Source: DASSNR01 sp036278935
Lineage (GTDB): Bacteria > Gemmatimonadota > Gemmatimonadetes > Gemmatimonadales > Gemmatimonadaceae
DNA: 64,000 nucleotides
Direction: 5' to 3'
NCBI GenBank assembly: GCA_036278935.1
Contig: DASUKA010000035.1
Span: 1-64,000, forward strand
The notes beneath the pieces were generated by a model. That model was not told where the DNA came from. It saw only the letters and a program-made list of their open reading frames with translations, and ran no database searches. Position 1 is the first letter of the stretch. Each line of letters begins with the position of its first letter. Shown piece by piece: positions 16,689 to 25,558 of the stretch. Position numbers and translations under genes: made by a program.

Positions 16689-18017
16689 CTACGGCGTGCC
16701 GCCGAGTCGGCCGGACCACGCAGGTAGCCGGGAAGCGCCGGAGTGAGTGAGCTGGCGCTCACGCCCCGACTCGACGTCGAGCACCCAGAGCTGCTTCGCT
16801 CCACTGCGCGTCGACGTGAATACCAGGTGCCGGCCATCCGGCGCCCAAGAAGGTTCCTCGTTTCGGCCTTCGCTCGTACGCTGCGTCACGCTCCGATCGC
16901 GAAGGGTAATCGTCATGATCTGGAACTCGCCGTCCATTCGTGCCTGAAACGCCACCTGCAACCCGTCCGGGGACCAGGCAGGATCCGAGCGGTAATTCTG
17001 ATCACCAAACTGATACGTGGTGAGCGGCGCGGCATTCGAACCGTCCGCGTCCATGATGTACACCTCGTTGTGCCCGATCCGATCGGACGTGAACACGAGG
17101 CGCCGGCCGTCGGGACTGAACGATGGTTGGATGTTGATCCGGCCCCGCCCCGCGGTGAGCGGCCGCGGCGTTCCACTGCCAGTCACATTCGTCACCATGA
17201 GATCGGTGCCGTTCTCGCCCCCGTGGGCATACACGAGCAATTTCCCGTCAGGCGAAAAGGTCGGCGTCTCGTTCAACCCGCCGCGCGCCACCTGCCGCAC
17301 CGTGCCGGTCACGAGGTCGCCGATCATGATCCGCCAGCCCTGCGCATGGAGTTGGCTGTACGTGAGGTAGCGGCCGTCCGGGCTCCACGCGGGCGACAAC
17401 GCCGTGCCACCCGTGAGCGTGATCGCGCGCGACCCCGCGCCGTCGCTGTCTATAACGTATATGTGCCCGCCACGCACGTACAGGATGCGCGTCTGGGCGA
17501 TGCCGCGCGTTCCGGTGATCCATCGCTCGATCTCGTCGGAGACTCCGTGCACCGCCATGCGCCAGGACTCGGTGCCCGGCGTTTCGCTCAGTGTGAAGTC
17601 CGCGCTCTGCGCCACGCGCCCCGCATTCACGTCGTGCAGCACCACGTGCACGCCCGTGGCCGTCATGTTCGCCGCCACCACGGCCGCGGCGCCCAGCGTC
17701 TTCCACAGGCCGTAGTTGGGCGTGGTCGATGCCGATGCCTGCTCCACAACAGCGGAGGCGTCCGTGCCCGTCCCACCAATGATCTCGATGCGATCGCTAT
17801 AGTCAAGATCGCGCGCGACCATCGCCTGCACGCTGTCCCCCCAGGGTCCGGCGACGGGGAGCACCACCACACCCGGTTTCGTGCCGGGCTGGTACGTGAG
17901 GCCGATATGGACGCCCTTCTGCTGCGCGGTATCCTGCTGCGCCGCGGCCGGTACAGCCGGCAGCACGGAAAAGAGCGCGAGTGCCGCGAGCGCGGCCGCG
18001 CAAGTCGTGGAGTGCAT
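16689..18017 (-). CDS. tolB: Tol-Pal system protein TolB
   Basis: TolB is the periplasmic propeller that shuttles between Pal and TolA. The 442-residue product has a signal peptide (ALAALALFSVLPAVPAAA-Q), an N-terminal alpha/beta domain, and a six-bladed propeller. The blades repeat the SPDGxxLxF and WSPDGRYLTY pattern at least five times (PTFSPDGKLLVYA, PSFSPDGRRLVFTSDR, PAWSPDGLQVAFQ, PSWAPDGRHLVFTSTR). Its ATG follows the TAG of the TolA/TonB-like gene with no spacer. The size is typical of the family. Confidence 0.95.
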   Translation of the reverse strand: MHSTTCAAALAALALFSVLPAVPAAAQQDTAQQKGVHIGLTYQPGTKPGVVVLPVAGPWGDSVQAMVARDLDYSDRIEIIGGTGTDASAVVEQASASTTPNYGLWKTLGAAAVVAANMTATGVHVVLHDVNAGRVAQSADFTLSETPGTESWRMAVHGVSDEIERWITGTRGIAQTRILYVRGGHIYVIDSDGAGSRAITLTGGTALSPAWSPDGRYLTYSQLHAQGWRIMIGDLVTGTVRQVARGGLNETPTFSPDGKLLVYAHGGENGTDLMVTNVTGSGTPRPLTAGRGRINIQPSFSPDGRRLVFTSDRIGHNEVYIMDADGSNAAPLTTYQFGDQNYRSDPAWSPDGLQVAFQARMDGEFQIMTITLRDRSVTQRTSEGRNEEPSWAPDGRHLVFTSTRSGAKQLWVLDVESGRERQLTHSGASRLPAWSGRLGGTP

Positions 18018-18737
18018 CTACCGAAGGACTCGGGGATCGAAGCTGAAGATGACGGTCAGCACATCATCGGGGAATCCGGGCGGCAGCCCACCGAACGCAT
18101 GCACGCGGCCGGCCTGCTCCACTGCCCCCTGCGCATCCAGATCGAAGGTGAAGACCCCCGAGCGGGTAATAAACTGGATACCGGTGACCGAGCCGTCGCG
18201 GTGGATGAGAAACTTCATCTCGGCCTTGGCCGCCGTGTTCGGTGGCGGATGAAATCGCATGGCGATCTGCCGGACGATGTTGTCCAGATACCCGGGATAT
18301 GGGAAGTTGGTCCCCTCCGTGGTGACGGTCGCCACGTCGGTACCCCGCCCGCCGGTGGGGCCGCCGCCCGCATTCGGCGGCGCGCTCTTGGACGCTCGCT
18401 TGGGCGGCGCCTTCGGCGGCACCGGCGTGGCCGGGACAACGCGCTTGAGCGTGGGCGGTTTGCGAGTGAGTGCAGGCATGTCACTGGGTTTGGTTCGAGC
18501 ACGAGGGGGGATCGGCGCGGGCTTCTGCACCTGGGGTTCGGGCGTGCGCGTCACGACGCCCGCTCGGCGCTCCCCCGGCGGCGCCGCGATGATGTTCACC
18601 CGATAGACCGGCGCCTGAACCGCGCGCGCTTCCGGACGCAGCATGATCAGCATCACGAGCAGGGCCGCGTGCAGCGCCAGCGAGAAGCCGAACGGACCGG
18701 CCAGCCGCGCGCCCTGGGTGGCGCGGCCCGCGCTCAC
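18018..18737 (-). CDS. TolA/TonB-type energy transducer
   Basis: The 239-residue protein has one N-terminal membrane anchor (FGFSLALHAALLVMLIML, about 17-34). A Pro/Lys/Ala-rich linker runs from about 60 to 130, followed by a folded C-terminal domain (YPGYLDNIVRQIAMRFHPP ... IHRDGSVTGIQF). That end resembles the TonB/TolA C-terminal fold. Placed after TolQ and ExbD and before TolB, it most likely serves as TolA, though it is shorter than the E. coli protein and its linker is TonB-like. The start is GTG, overlapping the exbD stop (GTGA). Confidence 0.85.
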   Translation of the reverse strand: MSAGRATQGARLAGPFGFSLALHAALLVMLIMLRPEARAVQAPVYRVNIIAAPPGERRAGVVTRTPEPQVQKPAPIPPRARTKPSDMPALTRKPPTLKRVVPATPVPPKAPPKRASKSAPPNAGGGPTGGRGTDVATVTTEGTNFPYPGYLDNIVRQIAMRFHPPPNTAAKAEMKFLIHRDGSVTGIQFITRSGVFTFDLDAQGAVEQAGRVHAFGGLPPGFPDDVLTVIFSFDPRVLR

Positions 18738-19150
18738 CGGCTGGCGTCCTCCGGTTCGGCGACCAATCCGATGTCTCCCACTCCGGCGTCCTTCATCACC
18801 GCCAGCACGCGCACCACGTCCCCATACGGGACGCCCGCATCGCCTCGAAGGTAAATTCCGCCGCTCGAACCGCGCTTCTCCGCCAACGCCTTGAAGCCAG
18901 CCCGGAATTCCGGATATGTGAGCTTTGCATCCCCCACAAAGATGGTGCCGCTCCGATTCACGGTCACCACCAAGCCGCTCTTCGCCTCGAGCGGCCGCGC
19001 CTGGGCACGGGGCAGCGCCACATCCACACCCCCCTGCATCATCGGGGCGGTGATCATGAAGATGACCATGAGCAGCATCATCACATCGATCAGACTCACG
19101 ACATTGATGTCCGCGTTGAGCTCCAGCCCGCGCCGCCGCCGACGTCGCAT
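18734..19150 (-). CDS. ExbD/TolR-type biopolymer transport protein
   Basis: The 138-residue protein has a basic N-terminus (MRRRRRRGLELNADINVVSLIDVMMLLMVIFMITAPMMQ) with a single membrane helix carrying the conserved Asp (SLIDVM) that conducts protons. The periplasmic domain ends AVMKDAGVGDIGLVAEP, as in ExbD and TolR. With TolQ it forms the proton-driven motor of Tol-Pal. Its ATG shares a base with the tolQ stop (TGATG). Context favours TolR; sequence alone does not separate TolR from ExbD. Confidence 0.92.
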   Translation of the reverse strand: MRRRRRRGLELNADINVVSLIDVMMLLMVIFMITAPMMQGGVDVALPRAQARPLEAKSGLVVTVNRSGTIFVGDAKLTYPEFRAGFKALAEKRGSSGGIYLRGDAGVPYGDVVRVLAVMKDAGVGDIGLVAEPEDASR

Positions 19151-19872
19151 CAGATGCGCCCCTCGCGCACCATCATCGCGATGATCTCCGTTCCGAAGCT
19201 CTCCAGCTCGCCCTCCAACCGATTCAGCCTGTTCGCAAAGATGTTATACCCGAACACGGCCGGAATGGCCACGGTCAGCGCGGCCGCGGTGGCCACCAGC
19301 GCTTCCGCAACCCCGGGGGCCACGGCGCTCAGATTGCCGGATCCCTTGGTCGCAATGCCGATGAAGGCATCGATCACCCCGAGCACCGTGCCGAGCAGTC
19401 CGATCAACGGGCTCACCGAGCCGATCATCGCGAGCCACGGAATGAAGCGGGCAAGCCGGTCGCGCGCGTCCGCGGTCTCCGAGTCGAGCACCAGGTGCAG
19501 CGCCTCCACCTGCGACTCGGTGAGCGGCGCCGCCGACCGGTCGCGCAGCGCCCCGGGCTTCATCTCCGCAAAGAAATTGATCGCGCGCGTGAAGACGCGC
19601 GTGAACGGGCTGGGTGGGCTGCGGCGGGCCGTCGCACTGGCATCATCCAGCCCCGATGTGCGCTCAAACTCGGAGATGAAACGGCGCCCCGCCGACGACA
19701 CACGGCGGAACTCCAGCCACTTGGCGAGCATCACGGCCCAACTGATCAGCGACAGCAGCACCAGGACTGCCAGCACCAGCTGCGTCACCCACGATGCTTG
19801 CGTGATCATCTGCCACGGCGCCGATGATGGTGCCGCGCCCACCTGCATCGGTATCATCTCCACCATCGTCAC
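19150..19872 (-). CDS. tolQ: TolQ/ExbB-type proton channel
   Basis: The 240-residue protein belongs to the MotA/TolQ/ExbB family. It has a first membrane helix (LVLAVLVLLSLISWAVMLAKW), a cytoplasmic loop, then two helices including SPLIGLLGTVLGVIDAFIGIATKG, the hallmark of the family. The GTG start overlaps the epimerase stop (GTGA), and GAGG lies 7 bases upstream; an ATG 6 bases further in is possible. It opens the Tol-Pal gene set tolQ-exbD/tolR-tolA-tolB-pal-cpoB. Confidence 0.93.
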   Translation of the reverse strand: MTMVEMIPMQVGAAPSSAPWQMITQASWVTQLVLAVLVLLSLISWAVMLAKWLEFRRVSSAGRRFISEFERTSGLDDASATARRSPPSPFTRVFTRAINFFAEMKPGALRDRSAAPLTESQVEALHLVLDSETADARDRLARFIPWLAMIGSVSPLIGLLGTVLGVIDAFIGIATKGSGNLSAVAPGVAEALVATAAALTVAIPAVFGYNIFANRLNRLEGELESFGTEIIAMMVREGRI

Positions 19873-20834
19873 GCCCGCACCTCGTCACGACGCATGGCGA
19901 ACCAGCGGAACGTTGCATCGAGCCCCTGCGCCAGCGGCGTGGCTGCCCGCCACCCCAGTACCCGCTCCGCCTTTGCGGCCTGCACGGCGGAGCGCCGCTG
20001 CTCGCCCGGGCGCGCCGGCGCGTGCTGCACGTCACCAGCGCCCCCGGCAGCGTTGCCGAGTAGCTCCGCCAGGACAAGCACATCGGTCTCGACCCCCGTG
20101 CCGACGTTGAACGCGCGGCTGTCCACGCCGGAGGCTGCGGGAATAGCGGCACGCGCGGCGAGCGCGTTCGCCCGCGCGACATCGCCCACGTACACATAGT
20201 CCCGCGTCTGCGTCCCGTCGCCGTACACGGTGAGCGGCTTGCCATCCAGCAGCCGCTGGCAGAAGATCGCCACCACGCCGGCCTCCCCATGCGGGTCCTG
20301 TCGCGGACCGTACACGTTCGCGTACCGCAGCGCCACGGTATCCACTCCGTGCACGCGGGCGTAGTACCCCATGTAGTACTCCACGCTCAATTTCGCCGTG
20401 CCGTACGGGGATTGCGGATCCTTGGGCGCTTCTTCGGCGGTGGGCGGGTCGACGAGATCGCCATAGATGGCGCCGCCTGTCGAGGAAAAGATGAAGCGCG
20501 TGGGCCGCGCGCTCGCTCGCACCGCCTCGAGCAGCCGCAACGAGCCGCCGATGTTCACATCCGCATCGAACGCCGGGTCGCTGACGCTCTTGCGGACGTC
20601 GATCTGCGCGGCGAGGTGGCAGATCACATCGAACGCTCCATCCCGCACCGTGCGCGCGGCATGCGGCGAAGTGACATCCATCTCGTGAAACGTCGCGCCG
20701 TCAGGTACCTGCTCCCGTTTTCCGCTCGACAGGTTGTCGATCACGGTCACGTCGTAGTGTTCGGCAATCAATTGGTCTGCCACGTGCGAGCCGATGAATC
20801 CGGCGCCGCCAGTGACCAATGCCCGTCGCGTCAT
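19869..20834 (-). CDS. NAD-dependent nucleotide-sugar epimerase (GalE-like)
   Basis: The 321-residue short-chain dehydrogenase has an N-terminal Rossmann motif (VTGGAGFIGSHVADQL). Its SSTGGAIYGD segment and the SPYGTAK catalytic Tyr-x3-Lys follow, then RYANVYGPRQDPHGEAGVVAIF and GDGTQTRDYVYVGDVA. This is the pattern of UDP-glucose 4-epimerase and relatives; the substrate cannot be fixed. I start at the ATG at 20834, one base after the hemA stop; the longer frame upstream is not conserved. It sits between hemA and tolQ, an unusual position, and overlaps tolQ. Confidence 0.88.
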   Translation of the reverse strand: MTRRALVTGGAGFIGSHVADQLIAEHYDVTVIDNLSSGKREQVPDGATFHEMDVTSPHAARTVRDGAFDVICHLAAQIDVRKSVSDPAFDADVNIGGSLRLLEAVRASARPTRFIFSSTGGAIYGDLVDPPTAEEAPKDPQSPYGTAKLSVEYYMGYYARVHGVDTVALRYANVYGPRQDPHGEAGVVAIFCQRLLDGKPLTVYGDGTQTRDYVYVGDVARANALAARAAIPAASGVDSRAFNVGTGVETDVLVLAELLGNAAGGAGDVQHAPARPGEQRRSAVQAAKAERVLGWRAATPLAQGLDATFRWFAMRRDEVRA

Positions 20835-20835
20835 G

Positions 20836-22137
20836 TCACGGCTCCCTGGAGGGTGGCGCCTGCTCAGCGTCGTCTGATGGCGCATGTTCGTCGAGCGCGA
20901 AAAGATACCGGAGCGCGTCGACCACCGCCAATCCACGCCCGTTCGCCGCCGCCGCGCGCAACCGTACGCTCGGCTCGTGCAGAAACTTGTTCATGAGTGC
21001 CCGGGAAAAATGTTCGACCGCCTCGCGGTCGCGGGGCGACAGATGCTCCATCCGGCGGAGCGCGTGCGCGAGCTCGCGCGCCCGCACGCCGTCCATCTGT
21101 GATCGGAATGTGGTGAGAACGGGCACCGCCGCAAGCCCCGCCAGCCACGTCCAGTAAATTTCCACCTCGGCCGCGATCACCCGCTCCGCTGACGGCAGCT
21201 CATCACGACGACGCTCGATGTTCGCCGACACGACTGCCCGCAGGTCATCCAGATCATACAGAAAGACGTTTCCCAACTCCCCGACTGCGCTGTCGACATC
21301 GCGTGGCAGCGCAATATCGAGAATGCAGAGCGGCCGGTCGCCGCGCGCCTTGAGCGTGGGCGCAACGTGTCGAGGCTCCACCACCGCATGTGGCGCCCAC
21401 GTCGAGCAGAGCAACACGTCGACTTCATGCAGGCGTGCCCAGCACTCGTCGTAATGCACCGCCGTGGCGCCATGGCGCTCCGCCATCTCGGCCGCGCGCT
21501 CGAAGGTCCGATTGGCCACGAGCGCGGCGTGCACCCCTTCGCTCATCAGGCACTCGAGCGCGAGCTCCGCCATCTCGCCCGCGCCCAGGACCATCGCGCG
21601 CCGCCCCTGGAGCGACCCGAAGATCTTCTTCGAGAGCTGGACCGCCGCGGAGCTGGCCGACGCGGCACCGCGGGAAATCGCCGTCTCGGTGCGGACGCGC
21701 GACCCGACCTGCAGCGCCGACTGAAAGAGCCGATTGAGCACGGCGCGCGACTCGCTGCGACTCGTCTCCCAGGCGTCGCGCACCTGCGCGTGGATCTGCA
21801 CTTCGCCGAGGATCATCGAGTCCATGCCCGCCGCGACACGGTAGAGGTGCGCCACCGCCTCGCGATCGCGCCGCACGTAGCCGTACCGCGCTACATCCTC
21901 CTCCCTCCCCAACCGCTCGGAGAGGATCGACCAGGCGACCGGGGCGCATTCGTCGTCACCCTCCACGGCGTAGAGCTCCGTCCGGTTGCAGGTGGAAAGC
22001 AGCACGACCTCACGGGCGCCGGAACGCGCGCGGAACTCGGCGAGCATCGGCGCAACCTCGCGCGGACCGACCACCAGCCGCTCGCGCACCGCGATCGGCG
22101 CGGTCCGATAGTTGACACCGGCGACGATCAGCGCCAC
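20836..22137 (-). CDS. hemA: Glutamyl-tRNA reductase
   Basis: HemA reduces glutamyl-tRNA to glutamate-1-semialdehyde, the first committed step of C5-pathway tetrapyrrole synthesis. The 433-residue protein has GVNYRTAPIAVRERL, the catalytic LLSTCNRTELYAV with its Cys nucleophile, and RLFQSALQVGSRVRTET. The NADPH domain contains GAGEMAELAL, and the C-terminal helices are dimerising. The start is GTG and overlaps the siroheme gene by 10 bases. Upstream lie the siroheme dehydrogenase and a HemX/CcsA-like membrane protein, an order known from hemX-hemA loci elsewhere. Confidence 0.96.
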   Translation of the reverse strand: MALIVAGVNYRTAPIAVRERLVVGPREVAPMLAEFRARSGAREVVLLSTCNRTELYAVEGDDECAPVAWSILSERLGREEDVARYGYVRRDREAVAHLYRVAAGMDSMILGEVQIHAQVRDAWETSRSESRAVLNRLFQSALQVGSRVRTETAISRGAASASSAAVQLSKKIFGSLQGRRAMVLGAGEMAELALECLMSEGVHAALVANRTFERAAEMAERHGATAVHYDECWARLHEVDVLLCSTWAPHAVVEPRHVAPTLKARGDRPLCILDIALPRDVDSAVGELGNVFLYDLDDLRAVVSANIERRRDELPSAERVIAAEVEIYWTWLAGLAAVPVLTTFRSQMDGVRARELAHALRRMEHLSPRDREAVEHFSRALMNKFLHEPSVRLRAAAANGRGLAVVDALRYLFALDEHAPSDDAEQAPPSREP

Positions 22138-22745
22138 TGGGTCACCTCATCCGCAAAGTCGCCCGCTTCCACGCGCTCGCAGAAATCCTCGCTCAACAGT
22201 GTGTCGACGGCGCGTCGCCAGCCCGCGCGATCCCCGTCCTGCAGCAGCGCGCGGCGCAACCGGCCGAGCGCATCGACAGCCGTGGCGTAGCGTGTGTCGA
22301 AGCGGGCAGCAAGAGAGTCGCGAATGCGCGCGGCCGCCACCGGCACGCCGCCCGCCGACACGGCAATGAGCAACGGGCCGCCACCAGGCCGATGCGCGGC
22401 GACCGTCATGAAGTTCCCGGCGGCGGGGTCGTGTGTCACGTTCACCAGTCGCCGCTGCGCGTGCGCGTCGCACGCAACCGCGTCGTTCACCGCCGGGACG
22501 TCCGTGGCCGCGACCACCAGGTGCGCCTCGGCCACGTCGCTCACCATGTAGGCACGCGGGATCACCGTCAGGCGAGAGTCCTCCAACGCCAGCGCGCGCA
22601 GGCCGGCCGAGATCTCCGGTGCGACAACCCGCACCGTCGCCCCCGACGCCAGCAGCGCTCGCACCTTCCGCTCAGCCACCCGTCCTCCACCGACCACGAG
22701 TGCGTCAATGCGCTCTCCCTCGAGGACCAATGGATATCCGCTCAC
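22128..22745 (-). CDS. Precorrin-2 dehydrogenase / sirohydrochlorin ferrochelatase (CysG N-terminal type)
   Basis: The 205-residue protein oxidises precorrin-2 to sirohydrochlorin with NAD+ and may insert iron, for siroheme. It has YPLVLEGERIDALVVGGGRVAERKVRALL (Rossmann), VVAATDVPAVNDAV and VNVTHDPAAGNF, the Met8p/CysG-N signature. Start: GTG at 22745, which overlaps the stop of the upstream membrane-protein gene (GTGA). The frame runs open to 23516, but that part is antisense to conserved coding sequence and is rejected. No uroporphyrinogen methyltransferase domain is attached, so it is monofunctional in domain content. Confidence 0.9.
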   Translation of the reverse strand: MSGYPLVLEGERIDALVVGGGRVAERKVRALLASGATVRVVAPEISAGLRALALEDSRLTVIPRAYMVSDVAEAHLVVAATDVPAVNDAVACDAHAQRRLVNVTHDPAAGNFMTVAAHRPGGGPLLIAVSAGGVPVAAARIRDSLAARFDTRYATAVDALGRLRRALLQDGDRAGWRRAVDTLLSEDFCERVEAGDFADEVTQWR

Positions 22746-23548
22746 AGGAATTGTCCCGGCTGTGTGCTCACCATGCGCACGGCCACGTACAACGCGACGA
22801 TGCCGATGAAGAGCGCGCTCGACAGCACGGCGGCGCGTCTTGCCTGCCAGCCGGCCACCAGCCGGCCGACGGTCAGCGCCGTTACCGCCGCCCAGGCCGC
22901 AAGCCCCCAGACGATGTCGGGCAGATTGACCGCGTTGTACGCAAATGAATATCCCACCGCAAGGGCCACGCCCACAGTGAGTGTCAACCAGCCGGCGACG
23001 ACCGCGAGGTGGTTGATGCGATCCAGCGTCTCGAGCGGCGGGAAGAACTGGAAGATCGGGCCGAATCGCCGTGACTTGAGCTCCCGCCGCTCGACGAGAT
23101 ACATGATCCCGGCTGCCGCCGCCGTGGCAAAGCTGGCCAGCCCGAGGAAGCTGAACGCGATGTGCGACGCGAGCCAGACGCCGCGCGTCCCGACCGGCTC
23201 CGGCCCGGGAATCAATCCGGCGACCACGGCACCGATCGTCGCGATGGCAGCGAGCGGCGCCGCGAACAGCGTGAGACTCACCTCGCGTGCCAGCACTTCG
23301 ACCAGGAGCAGCGTGGCCGCCACGACAAAGCCCGCGAACGACAGCGCCGGCCCCATGCCCGCAAGTGGAGGCTGACCGTGCAGGATGGCGAAGTCGGCGA
23401 GGGCGAGCGCGTGCGCCAGCGCGCCCGCCGCCAGCAGCGCAATCACACCGCGCACCGGCGCCGGAATGGGACGCGCGAACGGCGCCGAGGCCAGTCCCGC
23501 GGCGCCGATGTAGCACGAAATCGCAAAAAAATGGGCGATCGCAATCAT
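22742..23548 (-). CDS. CcsA/HemX-like cytochrome c assembly membrane protein
   Basis: The 268-residue integral membrane protein has about eight hydrophobic helices (AIAHFFAISCYIGAAG, PVRGVIALLAAGALAHALAL, WLASHIAFSFLGLASFATAAAAGIMYLVE, LAVVAGWLTLTVGVALAVGY, WGLAAWAAVTALTVG, ALFIGIVALYVAV). This is the CcsA/HemX superfamily fold. A full Trp-rich WWD heme-handling motif is not evident, which leans toward HemX, whose proposed role is to modulate HemA levels. It heads the heme genes and is translationally coupled to the siroheme dehydrogenase. Confidence 0.8.
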   Translation of the reverse strand: MIAIAHFFAISCYIGAAGLASAPFARPIPAPVRGVIALLAAGALAHALALADFAILHGQPPLAGMGPALSFAGFVVAATLLLVEVLAREVSLTLFAAPLAAIATIGAVVAGLIPGPEPVGTRGVWLASHIAFSFLGLASFATAAAAGIMYLVERRELKSRRFGPIFQFFPPLETLDRINHLAVVAGWLTLTVGVALAVGYSFAYNAVNLPDIVWGLAAWAAVTALTVGRLVAGWQARRAAVLSSALFIGIVALYVAVRMVSTQPGQFL

Positions 23549-23600
23549 GCGTCGCCCATAATCTAACGGTTGCGCCTGTACGGGGAACCTCGGTGCACGC

Positions 23601-24791
23601 TCACGGCATGCGTGCGGTGAGTCGTGCCGGCGCGCCCTCCTTGATGGCCGGATGCCGCATGTCCGTCACGAGTCCCGTGACACCCTGATCGGTAACGCGC
23701 ACAACCTGCGCGAGCGCGATCGGCTCCTCCGGCAGGGTGACGCCACGTTCGGTACGCTCGCTCGGTCGGTACAGTGTGAATTGATCGCCCACCTTCACCC
23801 CCACTGCCGCAGAGGCATTGAGCACCACATAGTACTGGGTAGACGGCAGCACCGTGCGCGATGGAATGTAGACCACGCGCGCTTCCGTTCCTTGCTGCAC
23901 CGGTGCAGGCCGAACACCAGGTGCCATGGCGAACCGCTCGGGCTGCATCACACCATTTCCAACGTCGATCCAACCGAACTGCTGCACGATGCGCGCGGTG
24001 GTCGCCTCCCCATTTCCCACGCGCTCCACTACGAGAATGCCGGTCGGGATGACGACCTGTCCGCCGCTAGGGAGCACGGGCCCCATGGTGAAGGTAACGA
24101 AGTGATCACCCACGGCTGGCACAACACCCGCCGGAAGGGTGATATACACGCGGTCCTCGAGGGTGAGGCGCGAACGCTCGCTCGCGACCGCGATGCCGGC
24201 GATCTCCGCATTGGCGATGATCGCGCCCCGTGCGGCCGGCCCTCCGGCCGGCCCGACCCATGGTGCCGCGTAGAACTCCCCGGGGCGCACCGCCGTGCGT
24301 TGCGCGCTGGACGTCACCCCCCCGAGTGTCGACGCATCCAGAAGCTCCGGGTGAGCCGACTGCGCGAACACCGTCGAGCCGACGTTCGGTCCGGACTCCT
24401 CCACGGGCGCCTGCGCCATCGTGTCCAGAACGGAATCTCGTGCGGCCTCCTGGCCTGCCGGTTGTTGCGGCGGCGCGGAGCGGGCCACCGCGGTCGCATC
24501 CCCGGGGACTCTCAGCAACTGGCCTGGATAGATCCAGTGCGGATCATGCACCACGCCCTGATTCAGCTGATAGATGCGGGGCCAGAGAAAGGGGTTGTTC
24601 AGATAGAACCGGGCGAGATCCCAGAGCGTATCCCCCTTCTTCACGGTGTGCGTGCGGCTGGTCGTGTCGGCGCTCTGCGCCAGGAGCGACCTGGCGGGAA
24701 TCACCGCGACGATGGCCAGCGCGGCAATCACGGCCGCGCCACGCCAGTGGCAATGCGCCTCCTTCAGCCTGCCCAAGCTCATCCTGATCAT
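23601..24791 (-). CDS. LysM-domain secreted protein
   Basis: The 396-residue protein has a signal peptide (AAVIAALAIVAVIPARSLLA-Q) followed at once by a LysM module (HTVKKGDTLWDLARFYLNNPFLWPRIYQLN ... DPHWIYPGQLLRVP). LysM domains bind peptidoglycan or related glycans. The remaining 270 residues are beta-rich with no recognised catalytic site. The start at 24791 is supported by GAGG upstream; an in-frame extension to 24959 would run through a perfect hairpin. Homologous LysM proteins are annotated only as peptidoglycan-binding, so a wall or division role is plausible but unproven. Confidence 0.85.
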   Translation of the reverse strand: MIRMSLGRLKEAHCHWRGAAVIAALAIVAVIPARSLLAQSADTTSRTHTVKKGDTLWDLARFYLNNPFLWPRIYQLNQGVVHDPHWIYPGQLLRVPGDATAVARSAPPQQPAGQEAARDSVLDTMAQAPVEESGPNVGSTVFAQSAHPELLDASTLGGVTSSAQRTAVRPGEFYAAPWVGPAGGPAARGAIIANAEIAGIAVASERSRLTLEDRVYITLPAGVVPAVGDHFVTFTMGPVLPSGGQVVIPTGILVVERVGNGEATTARIVQQFGWIDVGNGVMQPERFAMAPGVRPAPVQQGTEARVVYIPSRTVLPSTQYYVVLNASAAVGVKVGDQFTLYRPSERTERGVTLPEEPIALAQVVRVTDQGVTGLVTDMRHPAIKEGAPARLTARMP

Positions 24792-24915
24792 GAGGCTCCC
24801 TCGTGCGGGTCCACGGTGCCCGCCCAGATGCGGTCGATTCATACGTTCCGGATGCAGTGGCGGCGGCGCGAGGCCGATGCCGTGATGAGGACGAAGAGCA
24901 CTGGCCAAACGATAC

Positions 24916-24955
24916 GACGGCGGGCTGCGGGGAAGCTTTCCCGCAGCCCGCCGTC
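24916..24955 (-). terminator. GC-rich hairpin downstream of ssb
   Basis: Perfect 16-bp arms (24916-24931 and 24940-24955) surround an 8-base loop that contains AAGCTT, so almost the whole element is self-complementary. It begins 15 bases after the ssb stop. No T-tract follows on the minus strand. Position and stability suggest transcription termination or 3'-end stabilisation of the ssb mRNA. Confidence 0.65.
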
Positions 24956-24970
24956 TCATCGTGCCTGCCC

Positions 24971-25471
24971 TCAGAAGGGCAGATCGTCGTCTTCCTCGTC
25001 CAGCGCCCCTCGGAAGTCCTCGAAATCGCCCGACGCCGACCCGGCAGAGCTCTTCACACGATCCGGTGCCGCGCGGTTCCGTGCGCCACCACCCCCCTCA
25101 CCGTCGAAGCCCTCGCCCCCGCCGCTGCGACCGCTCAGCATGATGAGCTCACGCACGTTGATCTCCGTGCTGTACCGCGTCTGGTTCTCCTTGTCCTGCC
25201 ACTGTCGGTATTCGATGCGCCCCTCCACATACACCTTGTCGCCCTTCTTGAGATAGCGCTCCACGATATCGGCAAGCTGCGACGCCTTGCTGTTCCAGAC
25301 AACGCACCGGTGCCATTCCGTCTTCTCCTGCCGCTCTCCGGACGCACCGGTCCACGACCGGCTGGTAGCCAATGAGAAGGTGGCCACCCGGTTCCCGCCC
25401 GACGTGGACCGCACCTCGGGATCGGCCCCGAGGTTCCCGATCAACGTGACTTTGTTCAAGCTCCGACTCAC
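24971..25471 (-). CDS. ssb: Single-stranded DNA-binding protein
   Basis: The 166-residue protein has an N-terminal OB fold (SLNKVTLIGNLGADPEVR, ATFSLATSRSW, TEWHRCVVWNSKASQLADIVERYLKKGDKVYVEGRIEYR), a Gly/acidic linker, and the acidic tip DDDLPF that recruits replication and repair partners. The start is GTG at 25471 with GGAGG 4-5 bases before it; longer frames lack similarity. It appears monocistronic, flanked by its own promoter and a strong hairpin. Confidence 0.97.
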   Translation of the reverse strand: MSRSLNKVTLIGNLGADPEVRSTSGGNRVATFSLATSRSWTGASGERQEKTEWHRCVVWNSKASQLADIVERYLKKGDKVYVEGRIEYRQWQDKENQTRYSTEINVRELIMLSGRSGGGEGFDGEGGGGARNRAAPDRVKSSAGSASGDFEDFRGALDEEDDDLPF

Positions 25472-25510
25472 AGTTCCTCCTGGCAAGTGGGAAGAGTACT
25501 CACCGCATAC

Positions 25511-25539
25511 AGTATAGAGATGTATCGAGACATGCGCAA
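25511..25539 (-). promoter_or_regulatory. Candidate ssb promoter
   Basis: On the minus strand TTGCGC (25539-25534) and TATACT (25516-25511) are separated by 17 bases. The -10 box matches 5 of 6 consensus bases. It lies 40 bases upstream of the ssb GTG inside the most AT-rich intergenic stretch here. Confidence 0.6.
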
Positions 25540-25558
25540 TCAAATCATTTCGTATCAA

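Noticed and set aside
22746..23516. Longer siroheme dehydrogenase start or an N-terminal fusion domain
   Set aside because: The extension is antisense-like and lies entirely within the membrane-protein gene; a GTG start with stop overlap at 22745 fits the family.
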